This document shows positions 35,635 through 44,062 of a stretch of 45,385 nucleotides of DNA, piece after piece. Position 1 is the first letter of the stretch. Each line of letters starts with the position of its first letter. The DNA is from UBA1724 sp963621575 (lineage in GTDB: Bacteria; Verrucomicrobiota; Lentisphaeria; Oligosphaerales; Oligosphaeraceae). A program made the position numbers and the translations under genes. The notes beneath the pieces are model-generated. The model did no database searches, had not been told where the DNA came from, and saw only the letters and a program-made list of their open reading frames with translations. The stretch spans positions 1 to 45,385 of the forward strand of contig CAVFEH010000017.1 of NCBI GenBank assembly GCA_963621575.1, given 5' to 3'.

Positions 35635-36384
35635 ATGTCCGAAGAAACCGCCAGCAAGGCGCCCGCCGCCTCTCCCTTCTCCCCCGTCGCCGACGTGAAG
35701 CCAGCCACCCCCGCTTCCTTTGGCGAGGAATCCCCCAAGACCCGCTTCGTGAAGCTCCCCTCCAATCCCCCGCCTGCCGCGGCCCCCGCTGTTCCCCCGC
35801 CGCCCTCTCCCATTCCCGCAGAGCCCCCCAAGGCCGAGGCGCCCGCGCATCCAAAGCTGAAGCTGGGCACTGCCGGAGGTGAAATGCCCCCCGAGCCCCC
35901 CGCCGCCGTAAAGGCCTCCGATGGCACCGAGGGCATGAAGCGCTCCGGCGTCCGGCTCTCCCTCAAGAAGGAAGAGCCCGCACCCAAACCCGCAGAGCCC
36001 GCTCCCGCTCCCGCTCCCGCTCCCGCTCCAACTCCCGCAACCGAGGCCCCCAAGGCCGCGGAGCCCCCTGCCTCACCTGCTCCTGCTGCCGAGCCCCCCG
36101 CGGCTCCCAAGGCGGCCCCCGTCTTCAAGAAGATCAACCTGGCCACTCCCGCCGAGAAGGCCGCGAAGACGCCTGCCTTTGCCCCCGCCGCCCCCGCCCC
36201 TGTTGCATCATCTGCCGAGCCTGTGAAGCCCGCGCTGGCGCACAACGAGCCAAAGTTTGATATCCCCAAGGCGGCTCCCGTCATGAAAGAGCCTGAGCCC
36301 ACTGCGGCCAGCTACGCGATCTCCGCAGTGGTGGCGTTGCTCTTCGTGGGCGTTGCCTTCGCAGTGGTGGCCTTCCTCCTGTAA
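35635..36384 (+). CDS. Proline/alanine-rich tail-anchored membrane protein
   Basis: 249 aa, unknown function. Nearly all of it is disordered P/A/E/K-rich sequence. The last 25 residues form one membrane helix (ISAVVALLFVGVAFAVVAF), so the bulk probably faces the cytoplasm. Five short basic-hydrophobic islands recur between proline linkers: FVKLPSNP, KLKLGTAG, VRLSLKK, FKKINLATP and KFDIPKA. They look like repeated linear motifs that could be docking or phosphorylation sites. AGGAG lies nine bases before ATG 35635. It follows the Ser/Thr kinase gene. A strong terminator ends the unit. Confidence 0.75.
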   Translation: MSEETASKAPAASPFSPVADVKPATPASFGEESPKTRFVKLPSNPPPAAAPAVPPPPSPIPAEPPKAEAPAHPKLKLGTAGGEMPPEPPAAVKASDGTEGMKRSGVRLSLKKEEPAPKPAEPAPAPAPAPAPTPATEAPKAAEPPASPAPAAEPPAAPKAAPVFKKINLATPAEKAAKTPAFAPAAPAPVASSAEPVKPALAHNEPKFDIPKAAPVMKEPEPTAASYAISAVVALLFVGVAFAVVAFLL

Positions 36385-36413
36385 GGCGACCGCGGACTTT
36401 CCTTTTTCCCTCC

Positions 36414-36468
36414 ATCCCGGCGAACTGGCGGTTTTCCCTCTCCTTTCCTCCTGTTCGCCGGGATTTTT
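36414..36468 (+). terminator. Intrinsic terminator after the P/A-rich gene
   Basis: ATCCCGGCGAAC (36414-36425) and GTTCGCCGGGAT (36453-36464) form a perfect 12-bp stem with a 27-nt pyrimidine-rich loop, followed by TTTTTCTTT. The position, 30 bp after the stop, fits termination. The DHH gene starts 20 bp beyond the T-run and so needs its own promoter or read-through. Confidence 0.8.
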
Positions 36469-36487
36469 CTTTCCCGGAAGCAGCCCC

Positions 36488-37408
36488 ATGCCGAAGACCC
36501 TCCTTCTCCACCACAACGACCTGGACGGCTTTGCCGCCGGCGCCCTTGCCATGATGGCATTCCCCCAGGCAGAGCCCCTCTGTCTGGGATATGGCGACCC
36601 TGGCGCAATCCCCGGCATTGGCCAACTCCAGGGATACGACACCGTGGTCATCGTGGACTACACGCTCCCTGTGGAATCCATGAGGTGGCTCCGCGCCAGC
36701 CGCCGGCTCCTCTGGATTGACCACCATCTTTCCGCCATCAAGCAGAGCCTCGCAAACGGCTTTGCGGACGCGGAGGGCCTTCGTTGCAAGCCCGGCGAGT
36801 TGATCTGTGCGGCGGAGCTGGCCTGGCGGTTCTTCCAAGGCGAAAGGCCCCTCCCACGAATGCTCCGACTCGTCGGCGACCAGGATACCTTCCGGAACGC
36901 CAACACCCCCGCCTTCACCAACGAAGCACTCCCCTTCCTCTACGGCATCCAGCCAAAACTGGAACAACACGCGCCGGAACACTTCCACGAGCTCGCCTAC
37001 CCCTGGAAGACCCCGCAGGATTTTGAGCAGGACGACGTCTGCCAGGGATACGTGGAAAAGGGCGCCGCCATCCAGGAATACAACAACTACTACAACGCCA
37101 CCATCGCCAGGGAATTCGCCTTCGACCGCGTCCTCTGGGGCGGGAAGCGAATCCTATGCCTCAACTCCCCCGGACATGGCTCCCTCCGTCTCCAACCCGC
37201 ATTCGATCCCGCACGACACGACGCAATGCTCCTCTTCTCCTTCAACGGCAAGCAATGGGACTACGGCCTCTACACCGGCGGCGGCGAGAACAACCGCATC
37301 GACTGCTCCGCCATCGCGGCCTCCTACGGCGGCGGCGGGCACAAGGGCGCTGCGGGCTTCACCACAAAGGAGCTCCTGCCCGAACTCCTCCCAAAGCCGC
37401 AGGAATAA
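36488..37408 (+). CDS. DHH/DHHA1-family phosphoesterase
   Basis: 306 aa, cytoplasmic. The DHH domain has HHNDLDGFAAGA (residues 8-19, the DxDG metal site), VVIVDYTLP and the name-giving IDHH. The C-terminal DHHA1 domain has GGGGHKGAAGF. Relatives include oligoribonuclease-like NrnA and cyclic-dinucleotide phosphodiesterases; sequence alone does not separate them. The start ATG at 36488 has GGAAG upstream. It ends the plus-strand block and faces rnfE across a bidirectional terminator. Confidence 0.88.
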   Translation: MPKTLLLHHNDLDGFAAGALAMMAFPQAEPLCLGYGDPGAIPGIGQLQGYDTVVIVDYTLPVESMRWLRASRRLLWIDHHLSAIKQSLANGFADAEGLRCKPGELICAAELAWRFFQGERPLPRMLRLVGDQDTFRNANTPAFTNEALPFLYGIQPKLEQHAPEHFHELAYPWKTPQDFEQDDVCQGYVEKGAAIQEYNNYYNATIAREFAFDRVLWGGKRILCLNSPGHGSLRLQPAFDPARHDAMLLFSFNGKQWDYGLYTGGGENNRIDCSAIAASYGGGGHKGAAGFTTKELLPELLPKPQE

Positions 37409-37431
37409 CCCTCCTCCCCAAACGGCACAAA

Positions 37432-37468
37432 AAAGGCGCGGACCGCAAAGATCACGGACCGCGCCTTT
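37432..37468. terminator. Bidirectional terminator between convergent genes
   Basis: AAAGGCGCGG (37432-37441) pairs perfectly with CCGCGCCTTT (37459-37468), with a further CCG/CGG pairing inside. A-runs on the left and T-residues on the right allow it to stop both the DHH transcript and the rnf operon transcript. Confidence 0.85.
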
Positions 37469-37489
37469 CGCGTTTTGGGAATTCCGCCG

Positions 37490-38164
37490 CTATTTCCGGA
37501 TATGGCAGATGTGGCAGGTGGCGCAGTTGAGTTCGGCGGGGGGCTCGTAGGTCTTTCCGGACTTCCTGGCTGCGCGGATCTTCGACCAGTTGAGAACCGC
37601 CAGGAAGACGCCAAGCACCATGAAAGCACCGGGGGCGAAGCGCAGCAGCGCGAAGCCCTGCCAGTTGGGCACCACGGTGAGTTCGAAGAGGGTCCCGCCC
37701 GCAATGAACTCACGGACCGCGCCCAGCATCGTGAGCACCAGAGTGAAGCCCAGTCCCATGCCAAAGCCATCCAGCAACGAGAGGACAGGTCCGTGTTTGG
37801 AGGCAAAGGCCTCGGCGCGGCCCAGAACAATGCAGTTCACGGTGATCAGCGGAAGGTAGATTCCCAGGGACTTCACCAGCGACGCGGGGGCATACGCCTT
37901 CATCAAGAACTCCACCACAGTGACGAAAGCGGCGATAATGACGATAAAGCAGGGAATTCGGACCTTGTCGGGAATCAGCGCCTTCAGCAGCGAGACCACG
38001 AAGTTGCTGCCGGCAAGCACGAAGGTCGTGGCCATTCCCATGAAAATGGCGTTCTTTGCGCTGGAGGAGGTAGCCAGCGTGGGGCACATGCCCAGCATCA
38101 GCACCAGCACCGGGTTTTCCTTCCAGATGCCGTTGACGAGGGTCTTGAGAGCGGTTGCTTTCAT
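37490..38164 (-). CDS. rnfE: Rnf complex subunit E
   Basis: Integral membrane subunit of the ferredoxin:NAD oxidoreductase, 224 aa. Six hydrophobic helices can be seen. The family blocks NPVLVLMLGMCPTLATSSSAKNAI and GIYLPLITVNCIVLGRAEAFA contain the conserved cysteines that bind the membrane 2Fe-2S cluster with RnfA (the first block is longer than quoted motif limits; key residue is Cys27). The C-terminus is odd: after the last helix it ends ELNCATCHICHIRK, a CxxCH followed by another CH. It is the last gene of the operon. Confidence 0.93.
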   Translation of the reverse strand: MKATALKTLVNGIWKENPVLVLMLGMCPTLATSSSAKNAIFMGMATTFVLAGSNFVVSLLKALIPDKVRIPCFIVIIAAFVTVVEFLMKAYAPASLVKSLGIYLPLITVNCIVLGRAEAFASKHGPVLSLLDGFGMGLGFTLVLTMLGAVREFIAGGTLFELTVVPNWQGFALLRFAPGAFMVLGVFLAVLNWSKIRAARKSGKTYEPPAELNCATCHICHIRK

Positions 38165-38219
38165 AGTCCGGGAAAGGGGATTTCGGGAAAGTTTCGGGAA
38201 AGGATGGGAGAGTGTGTGG

Positions 38220-38861
38220 CTACTTCCCGGGGAAGGGCCAGAGCATGCAGACGCGGTTCACTGCGTTGAGCACCGCGCGGGAGGAGACCGTGGCGCCGCT
38301 GACGGGGACGATGGCGCCGGGGCCGGCGGCGTCCTTCAGCTGAAGGGGCGCGGTGGAGGAGAGCTGCTGTCCGTTGTAGCCATCCAGGTATTTGTTCGGC
38401 ACCAGCGCGCGGGCGTCTGCGTGGGGCTCCGCCTGCTTCTTGCGGAAGAGGTCCCAGAAGGAGCCGCGGGCGCTGCGCTCGCAAACCAGGCTGCCAATCC
38501 CGGGAGTCTCGGAGTTCTCGGAGACCAGCACGCCGCGGATGGTGCCGTCCAGGCTCAGGCCCACCAGCACCCGGACCTCGCCGCCGAAGCCGCTGGGATC
38601 CGCGGTCTCCGCGCAGTAGGCCAGGAGCTCGCCGCCCTGTCCGTAGGCACCATAGACGGTCACACCCGTTCCGGCACCGATGTCGAGGGGCGCGGTGGTG
38701 GTCACTTCCGCAGGCAACAACAACGCCATCTTCTCGTTGCGCTGCTGCACCTTTGCATGCTCGATGGGCTCTGCCGTCCGGCGGGAGACGTAAGCCAGAG
38801 AGGCGCCCGCCAGGGCGCAGATGAACGTGAGGCTCAAAACCAGCTTGAGGATTTCTTTCAT
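38220..38861 (-). CDS. rnfG: Rnf complex subunit G (covalent FMN)
   Basis: Periplasmic flavin subunit anchored by one N-terminal helix, 213 aa. The FMN attachment motif is SGATVSS, with the flavinylated Thr at 191, followed by RAVLNAVNRV. The upstream GVLVSENSETPGIGSLV block is also typical. ATG 38861 is preceded by AAGGGGG, a good ribosome-binding site. It needs an ApbE flavin transferase, which is not in this window. It lies 20 bp after rnfD. Confidence 0.93.
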   Translation of the reverse strand: MKEILKLVLSLTFICALAGASLAYVSRRTAEPIEHAKVQQRNEKMALLLPAEVTTTAPLDIGAGTGVTVYGAYGQGGELLAYCAETADPSGFGGEVRVLVGLSLDGTIRGVLVSENSETPGIGSLVCERSARGSFWDLFRKKQAEPHADARALVPNKYLDGYNGQQLSSTAPLQLKDAAGPGAIVPVSGATVSSRAVLNAVNRVCMLWPFPGK

Positions 38862-38881
38862 AGTGTGTTCCCCCTTCCGGT

Positions 38882-40072
38882 TTACGACGGCATCTTGATG
38901 CCCTTCTTCCTGGGCATTCCGAAGGGTTTTCCAGCGGTCGCGCGGTCGATGAGAGGCGTGAAGGCGTTCATGATGAGGATGGAGAATGAGACGCCCTCGG
39001 GGTAGCTCCCCCAGAGGCGGATGCAACTGGTCAGCACGCCGCAGCCAATGGCGAAATAGATGGCGCCCAGTCGGGAGAGGGGAGTGGTGACCATGTCGGT
39101 GGCCATGAAGAAAGCACCCAGAAGGAGTCCGCCGGTGAGCACGTGGAAGAGGGGGTCCGCGTATTTGCCGGGGTTGGCCAGCCAGGCGATTCCGGTGATG
39201 AAGACCACGGTGGTCAAATAGAAGACGGGGATCTGCCAGCGGACGATCTTCAGGCAGATCAACAGGATTCCGCCAAGAAGCAGCGCCAGGCCGCAGGTCT
39301 CGCCCAGGGAACCGCCCTTCTCCAACCCCAAGAAGAGATGCCAGTAGCTTTTCCCCGGAGTCTTCGCCAGCGGAGTGCACTTCTCGTAGAGGGTCTCCGC
39401 AGAACGATTCATCCGGGCCAACTTCGACCACTTCAACGGCGTGGCCGTTGTCCGGGGAACCACTTCGGCCTCCGCGGCCTCAGCGGCCGCACTGGGGGTG
39501 GCGCTGGTGGCGGGGATTGCCAGTTCCACGGCGGGAGCGGACTCCTTCATGCAGGCGGGAGTGCGGGGCGCAGGCCAGGTCGTGAGAACAACGGGGAAGG
39601 CCAGCAGCAGCGCCACGCGCCCCACCAGCGCGGGGTTGAAGGGATTGCATCCCAGGCCGCCGAAGATCATCTTGCCAACAACCACGGCCATGAAGCAGCC
39701 GATGAGGCAGATCCACCAGGGAGTGCTGGAGGGGAGGTTCATGCCCAATAGCAGTCCCGTCACTGCGGCGGAGCCATCGCGGATCTCCACGCTCTTGCCC
39801 ATGATGCGGGCGGCGATCCACTCCAGCAGCACGCTGCCGAAGGTGCACAGGCAGAGGACCCGCAGGGCGTCCCAGCCAAAGAAGTAGACGCCGGCGCAGC
39901 AGGCAGGTGCCAGGGCCACCAGGACCCAGCGCATGATGCTGTCCACCGTATCCTTCGTGTGGAAGTGCGGGGAGGAGGAGACGATGAGCGCGGGCTCGGC
40001 GGGGGCCGCAGGCGCGGCCGCCTTGGGGCCGTTGGGCTGCACAGGGGTGATTTCGGGGGAAGCGTCTGCCAT
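38882..40072 (-). CDS. rnfD: Rnf complex subunit D (covalent FMN)
   Basis: Membrane flavoprotein related to NqrB, 396 aa. The FMN-binding segment is GGSLGETCGLALLLGG, with the attached flavin on Thr259. DGSAAVTGLLLGMNLP, GGLGCNPFNPALVGR and the late FFMATDMVTTPLSR are family blocks. It carries an alanine/proline-rich N-terminal extension and a similar insert before the flavin site. The chosen ATG at 40072 has AGAGG upstream; a longer reading overlaps rnfC and is not family-like. Gap to rnfC is 13 bp. Confidence 0.93.
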   Translation of the reverse strand: MADASPEITPVQPNGPKAAAPAAPAEPALIVSSSPHFHTKDTVDSIMRWVLVALAPACCAGVYFFGWDALRVLCLCTFGSVLLEWIAARIMGKSVEIRDGSAAVTGLLLGMNLPSSTPWWICLIGCFMAVVVGKMIFGGLGCNPFNPALVGRVALLLAFPVVLTTWPAPRTPACMKESAPAVELAIPATSATPSAAAEAAEAEVVPRTTATPLKWSKLARMNRSAETLYEKCTPLAKTPGKSYWHLFLGLEKGGSLGETCGLALLLGGILLICLKIVRWQIPVFYLTTVVFITGIAWLANPGKYADPLFHVLTGGLLLGAFFMATDMVTTPLSRLGAIYFAIGCGVLTSCIRLWGSYPEGVSFSILIMNAFTPLIDRATAGKPFGMPRKKGIKMPS

Positions 40073-40085
40073 AGAGAGAATCCTC

Positions 40086-41462
40086 TTATTTGTTCTCTGC
40101 CGTCTTGTTGGGCTGCGACTTGGCTGCCTTCTGGGCGCGGAGCTTGGCTCCAACCTCGGACTTGGCCCGCCGCATGTGCTGCACCAAGGGGCGTCCCGCG
40201 GGGCAGATGAAGGCACAGCAGCCACACTCAATGCAATCCATCACGTGCCAGTTCTGGGCGTCGTCGAAGCGCTCGTTTTCAATCTGGACGGAGAGTATTC
40301 CGGGCATGAGCTGCATGGGGCAGGCGTCGTTGCAACGTCCGCAGCGCAGGCACGCCTTGGAGGTATACTGGGAGACCTCCCCAGGTCCCATCACCAGGAT
40401 GCCGGAGGTGTTCTTCATGATGGGGACCTCCTGGGAGTAGACCGACATGCCCATCATGGGCCCCCCGGAGATCAATTTCGCAATGGAAGCGCCCTCCTTG
40501 ATTCCGCCGGCCAGCTTCAGGGCCTCGGCGTAGCTGGTGCCCACGCGGAAACGCCAGTTGCCGGGAGCCACCAACGGGGTGCCAGTGACGGTGGTGATGC
40601 GCTCATAGAGGGGCTTGCCCTCCAGCACCGCCTCGCCCACGGCGAAGGAACTGCCGATATTCTGCACCACGCAGTGCACATCCGCGGGCAGGCCGCCGGA
40701 AGGCACCTTTCGCTTGGTCAAAGCGTAGATCAGCTGCTTTTCCGCGCCCTGGGGATAACGGACCCGCAGAGGCACCACCTGGATCCGGATGCCCTCCCGT
40801 TTGGCGGCCAATTCAGTCAGGAGCTTGATGGCGTCTGGCTTGTTGTCCTCAATCCCGACCAGGATATTCTCCACGCCAAGAACGTGCCCCGCGATCGCAA
40901 CGCCGTCCAGAATGCGCTCGGGGCGTTCCAGCATGAGCCGGTGGTCGGCGGTGAGACAGGGCTCGCACTCCACGCCGTTGATGATGAGGGTGTCGATGGA
41001 CTTCCCCTGGGGAATGGAGAGCTTCACAGGAGTCGGGAAGGCGGCGCCGCCCATGCCCACGATGCCGGCCTTGGCAACGCGCTCCCGCAGCACGGCGGGA
41101 TCCGTGTTCTGCCAATCGGTGAGGGGCTCCATGAACTCCGCGGCCTTGTCCTCGCCGTCCGCCTCAATGACCACGCAGGGAAGCTGCGTGCCGGCGGGGC
41201 CCAGGCATGTGCCCAGAGAACGGATTTTGCCGGAGGTCGGCGCATGGATGTAGGAGGAAACGAAGCTGGCGGGCTCGCCGATGGGCTGCCCCCGCAAAAC
41301 CGTGTCGCCGACCTGCACAAGCGCCCTTGCGGGGGCGCCGATATGCATGGAGAGAGGGACGGTATAGAGGGGATAGAGTGGCGCGTCAACGATAGGGGTG
41401 CCGCGGGAGATCTTCTCCTCGCGGGGATGGACGCCGCCGTAGAAGTGGAAAATCTTGCTCAT
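40086..41462 (-). CDS. rnfC: Rnf complex subunit C (NADH/FMN and Fe-S)
   Basis: Peripheral subunit that handles NAD(H), 458 aa. The N-terminus GGVHPREEKISRGTPI is standard. AGIVGMGGAAFPTPVKL with the glycine-rich loop binds FMN/NAD, then INGVECEPCLTADHRLM. Two 4Fe-4S motifs lie near the C-terminus: CLRCGRCNDACP and CIECGCCAFICP. A lysine-rich tail ends the protein. The order relative to rnfB and rnfD follows the enteric rsx operon. Confidence 0.95.
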   Translation of the reverse strand: MSKIFHFYGGVHPREEKISRGTPIVDAPLYPLYTVPLSMHIGAPARALVQVGDTVLRGQPIGEPASFVSSYIHAPTSGKIRSLGTCLGPAGTQLPCVVIEADGEDKAAEFMEPLTDWQNTDPAVLRERVAKAGIVGMGGAAFPTPVKLSIPQGKSIDTLIINGVECEPCLTADHRLMLERPERILDGVAIAGHVLGVENILVGIEDNKPDAIKLLTELAAKREGIRIQVVPLRVRYPQGAEKQLIYALTKRKVPSGGLPADVHCVVQNIGSSFAVGEAVLEGKPLYERITTVTGTPLVAPGNWRFRVGTSYAEALKLAGGIKEGASIAKLISGGPMMGMSVYSQEVPIMKNTSGILVMGPGEVSQYTSKACLRCGRCNDACPMQLMPGILSVQIENERFDDAQNWHVMDCIECGCCAFICPAGRPLVQHMRRAKSEVGAKLRAQKAAKSQPNKTAENK

Positions 41463-41510
41463 TTGGGGTCTCTTGAGAATCCCGGGTGGAAAAAGGATTG
41501 GTCGACCGGA

Positions 41511-42287
41511 CTACTTCCGGAGGGCATGAGTGGGGCAGACCGCCGCCACCTCCTCCGCGGGAGGAGTGCCGTAGTTGATCTGGGCCAGCGCGGCGCCGCC
41601 GTCAATCCGGATGCTCTCCGGGGCCACCTTCACACACTTGCCACAACCAATGCACGCCGCCTTGCACGCCTTCAATTTCACCGCGCCTTTCAACGGACTG
41701 ACGCAATGAACATGGATGGGCGCAGACTTGGGGACCAGACGGATCAGTTTCTTGGGACAGGTCTGGACACACTTCCCACAGCCGCGGCAAAGCTCCGGAT
41801 GGACCACCGCCAGGTGGTACTCCGTGATCTCAATGGCGCCAAAGGGACACGCGCGGGCGCAGGCGCCCAGCCCCAGACATCCATAGGTGCAGGTCTTGGC
41901 GCCGGCCGCCACGATCATGGCGTCGCGGCAGTTGTTGATGCCGTTGTACTGCGCCTGGCGGGTGGCCTTCCGGTCGTCACCACTGCACATGACAACCGCA
42001 ACCTTCGGTTCGCGGGCCTCGGCGGCGACGCCCACCAACGCGGACATCTTCTCCAGGTCCTCCGGCTTCTGGGCGGCACAGGCGCCGGGACGCGCCTTGC
42101 CCGCCGCCAGCGCCTTGGCGTAGCCGCTGCAACCCGCATAGCCGCAACCACCGCAGTTGGCGCCCGGCAGCAGCGCGAGCAGCTGTTCCTCCAGAGGGTC
42201 CGCCTCCTGGGCAAAGAAGCGGCTGACGATGGCGATGGCGACGCCGGTCAGCAGACCGACGAGTACGATGATGAGGAAAGTGCTCAT
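41511..42287 (-). CDS. rnfB: Rnf complex subunit B (ferredoxin-like)
   Basis: Electron-entry subunit, 258 aa. An N-terminal membrane helix (FLIIVLVGLLTGVAIAIV) leads to the CGGCGYAGC domain with cysteines 45, 48, 53 and 70. Three further Cys-rich segments follow: CTYGCLGLGACARACP, CRGCGKCVQTCP and CIGCGKC with VCPT. Together these fit three 4Fe-4S clusters. It lies 48 bp before rnfC and 66 bp after rnfA. Confidence 0.95.
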   Translation of the reverse strand: MSTFLIIVLVGLLTGVAIAIVSRFFAQEADPLEEQLLALLPGANCGGCGYAGCSGYAKALAAGKARPGACAAQKPEDLEKMSALVGVAAEAREPKVAVVMCSGDDRKATRQAQYNGINNCRDAMIVAAGAKTCTYGCLGLGACARACPFGAIEITEYHLAVVHPELCRGCGKCVQTCPKKLIRLVPKSAPIHVHCVSPLKGAVKLKACKAACIGCGKCVKVAPESIRIDGGAALAQINYGTPPAEEVAAVCPTHALRK

Positions 42288-42353
42288 GCCTTTCTACAAA
42301 ATGAAGTAGGAGGGATCGGGGAAATTGTGTGTGTCAAGGCGTTTTCCGGCGTG

Positions 42354-42932
42354 TCAGTTACCCAGTCCGGAGAATCCCATGAATGCCATTGCCAGCAGTC
42401 CGGCGGTAATCAGGGTCAGGGGGAGTCCCTTCAGGCACGCGGGGGGGCGCGCCAGCTCCAGGGTTTCGCGGATGCTGGAGAAGAGCAGCAATGCCAGGGC
42501 GAAACCGGCGGCGGAGGCCGCGCAGTAGACGGTGCTCTTCACGAGGCCGTAGTCCTTCTGGCTGCAAAGAATGGCCGCGCCCAAGACGGCGCAGTTGGTG
42601 GTGATCAGCGGCAAATAGATTCCCAGCGCCTGATAGAGGCTCTTGGAGAAGCGCTGCAGGAGGATCTCAACGATCTGCACAATGCCCGCGATGGCAAGGA
42701 TGAAGACGATGGTGGAGAGATACGTGACGCCCCAGGGCGCCAGCAGAAAGTGATAGATGCAGGAGGTGAAGAATCCCGCCACCGCCATCACGAAAATCAC
42801 GGCGCCGCCCATGCCCAGCGCAGTCTTCGTGGATTTGGAGACCCCCAGAAACGGGCAAATGCCCAGAATTTGTGTCAGGACGAAATTATTGACCAGGATG
42901 CAGCCAATGATGAGGCTGAGGTAGCTCGCCAT
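42354..42932 (-). CDS. rnfA: Rnf complex subunit A
   Basis: First gene of the operon; a six-helix membrane subunit, 192 aa. NNFVLTQILGICPFLGVS and GIYLPLITTNCAVLGAA carry the two cysteines that with RnfE hold the membrane 2Fe-2S cluster. Its two-fold relation to RnfE is visible in the shared GIYLPLIT motif. The promoter should lie in the 419-bp space upstream. Confidence 0.95.
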   Translation of the reverse strand: MASYLSLIIGCILVNNFVLTQILGICPFLGVSKSTKTALGMGGAVIFVMAVAGFFTSCIYHFLLAPWGVTYLSTIVFILAIAGIVQIVEILLQRFSKSLYQALGIYLPLITTNCAVLGAAILCSQKDYGLVKSTVYCAASAAGFALALLLFSSIRETLELARPPACLKGLPLTLITAGLLAMAFMGFSGLGN

Positions 42933-43351
42933 GCAAGTGCTCTCTCAAAAAAGGGGTGTTCCAGGCGGAAGACCAACAGGGTAAAAAAAAGGGACCGCCG
43001 GGAGCAGGGAGACTCCACCGCCGACAATGTCCACGCTGAATCATTGCACCGGCGAAGCGACTCCGCCGACAATCGCAAAACCCGTAATTTAATGCGCCCC
43101 ATGCGAGTTTTCACCCCCGGGCCGCAACCCACGGAAATATTCTGGGTTGCGACGCACGGCATCGCCGGCTGCCGGAACCGTTCCCCAAGGAGACGCAGAG
43201 CCCTGCGTACACCATTATATTTTCTCGTTTTCCGCACACACGCGCGAACGGCGGCCCCCGGCGCGGGATTCCGGCAGGAATCCATGCCAAACTCTCCCTC
43301 CTCCACCATATCCTCCTTTTTTCCCGGCCCTTCGCGGCCGCGAAAGCCGAC
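42933..43351. promoter_or_regulatory. Divergent promoter region between rnfA and an unknown gene, 419 bp
   Basis: The region holds several small elements and no gene. CGCCGACAAT occurs twice as a direct repeat (43019-43028 and 43064-43073), both preceded by ACTCC. A perfect 9-bp inverted repeat, CGCAACCCA/TGGGTTGCG, spans 43123-43151 with an AT-rich 11-nt centre. ACGCAG/CTGCGT is another at 43193-43208. A TATAAT hexamer on the minus strand (43214-43219) could be a -10 box for rnf, but I see no good -35. Confidence 0.45.
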
Positions 43352-44062
43352 ATGAGCCACTACGAAGACATCTGGTATGCGGCGCGGTCCACGCGGATCG
43401 TGTACATGCCCCCGAAGCTGCTTGAGTCCTTCGGGGCATCCCGGGTGCAGTACCTGGTGGTTTCGGAGGACATGGACCATCCGGGGCGCCTGACCTTGCG
43501 CAGTGGCGTCGTGACCTCGGAGCGCCCCCGGGTCATCACCCCGGCGTACTTTCGAAGCCGTGCCGTAGAGAACTTCGGCGAAGATGCGCGGAGGTATTTG
43601 GAGGAGGTCCTTTCCAGGGATGCAAAGGCGCGTTTTTTGGAATACGGCCTGCGTTTTGGGAAAGACAAGCACCATGAAGACCACGTGAGCGGCAATCCCC
43701 TGGAAGTCGCCGAACAGGCGGCCGCCGAGGCGCAGGACAACTTGACGGAGCTGAAGGGCGTGCTCGTGGGTCCCGACGACGCCTGGGAGGTCTCCCTCAT
43801 GCACTTCCTTGCGCAGATGGTCCAGCGCTCCCTGCCCTTCCATGCACGGGACATCGCCCGGAAGGGCCTCTTCCTGCTGGACGACGGCGTCCCCCGCGCC
43901 ATCCGGCAGGAGCTCCAGGAAGACTTCGAAGCCTGCGGAAGCCTGGACGACGCACGACGACTTGGCGAAAAACTCCGCGCCTACGGCCTTTTCGAGGCCT
44001 ATGAAGACCAGTTTTACGACCTCTACCGCCGCCGCATGAAGGAGACGCATTCCCATGGCTGA
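43352..44062 (+). CDS. Conserved protein of unknown function (236 aa)
   Basis: Soluble protein without signal peptide or membrane segment. It starts YEDIWYAARSTRIVYMP and has YLVVSEDMDHPGRLTLRSGVV, RPRVITPAYF, FLEYGLRFGKD and GPDDAWEVSLMHFLAQMVQRS. The look is that of a well-structured, conserved family, and I recall similar uncharacterised proteins in Verrucomicrobia, but I cannot name it. The last part is helical and charged. Its stop overlaps dut by 8 bp, so the two are translated together. Confidence 0.75.
   Translation: MSHYEDIWYAARSTRIVYMPPKLLESFGASRVQYLVVSEDMDHPGRLTLRSGVVTSERPRVITPAYFRSRAVENFGEDARRYLEEVLSRDAKARFLEYGLRFGKDKHHEDHVSGNPLEVAEQAAAEAQDNLTELKGVLVGPDDAWEVSLMHFLAQMVQRSLPFHARDIARKGLFLLDDGVPRAIRQELQEDFEACGSLDDARRLGEKLRAYGLFEAYEDQFYDLYRRRMKETHSHG

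Noticed and set aside
35995..36060. CCCGCT-type repeats in the P/A-rich gene as a CRISPR or satellite
   Set aside because: These are short in-frame codon repeats for proline and alanine inside an otherwise coherent coding sequence; there are no spacers.
39933..43355. Long plus-strand open frame opposite the rnf operon (about 1,140 codons)
   Set aside because: It is antisense to six recognised Rnf genes and has no family-like sequence, so it is a composition effect.
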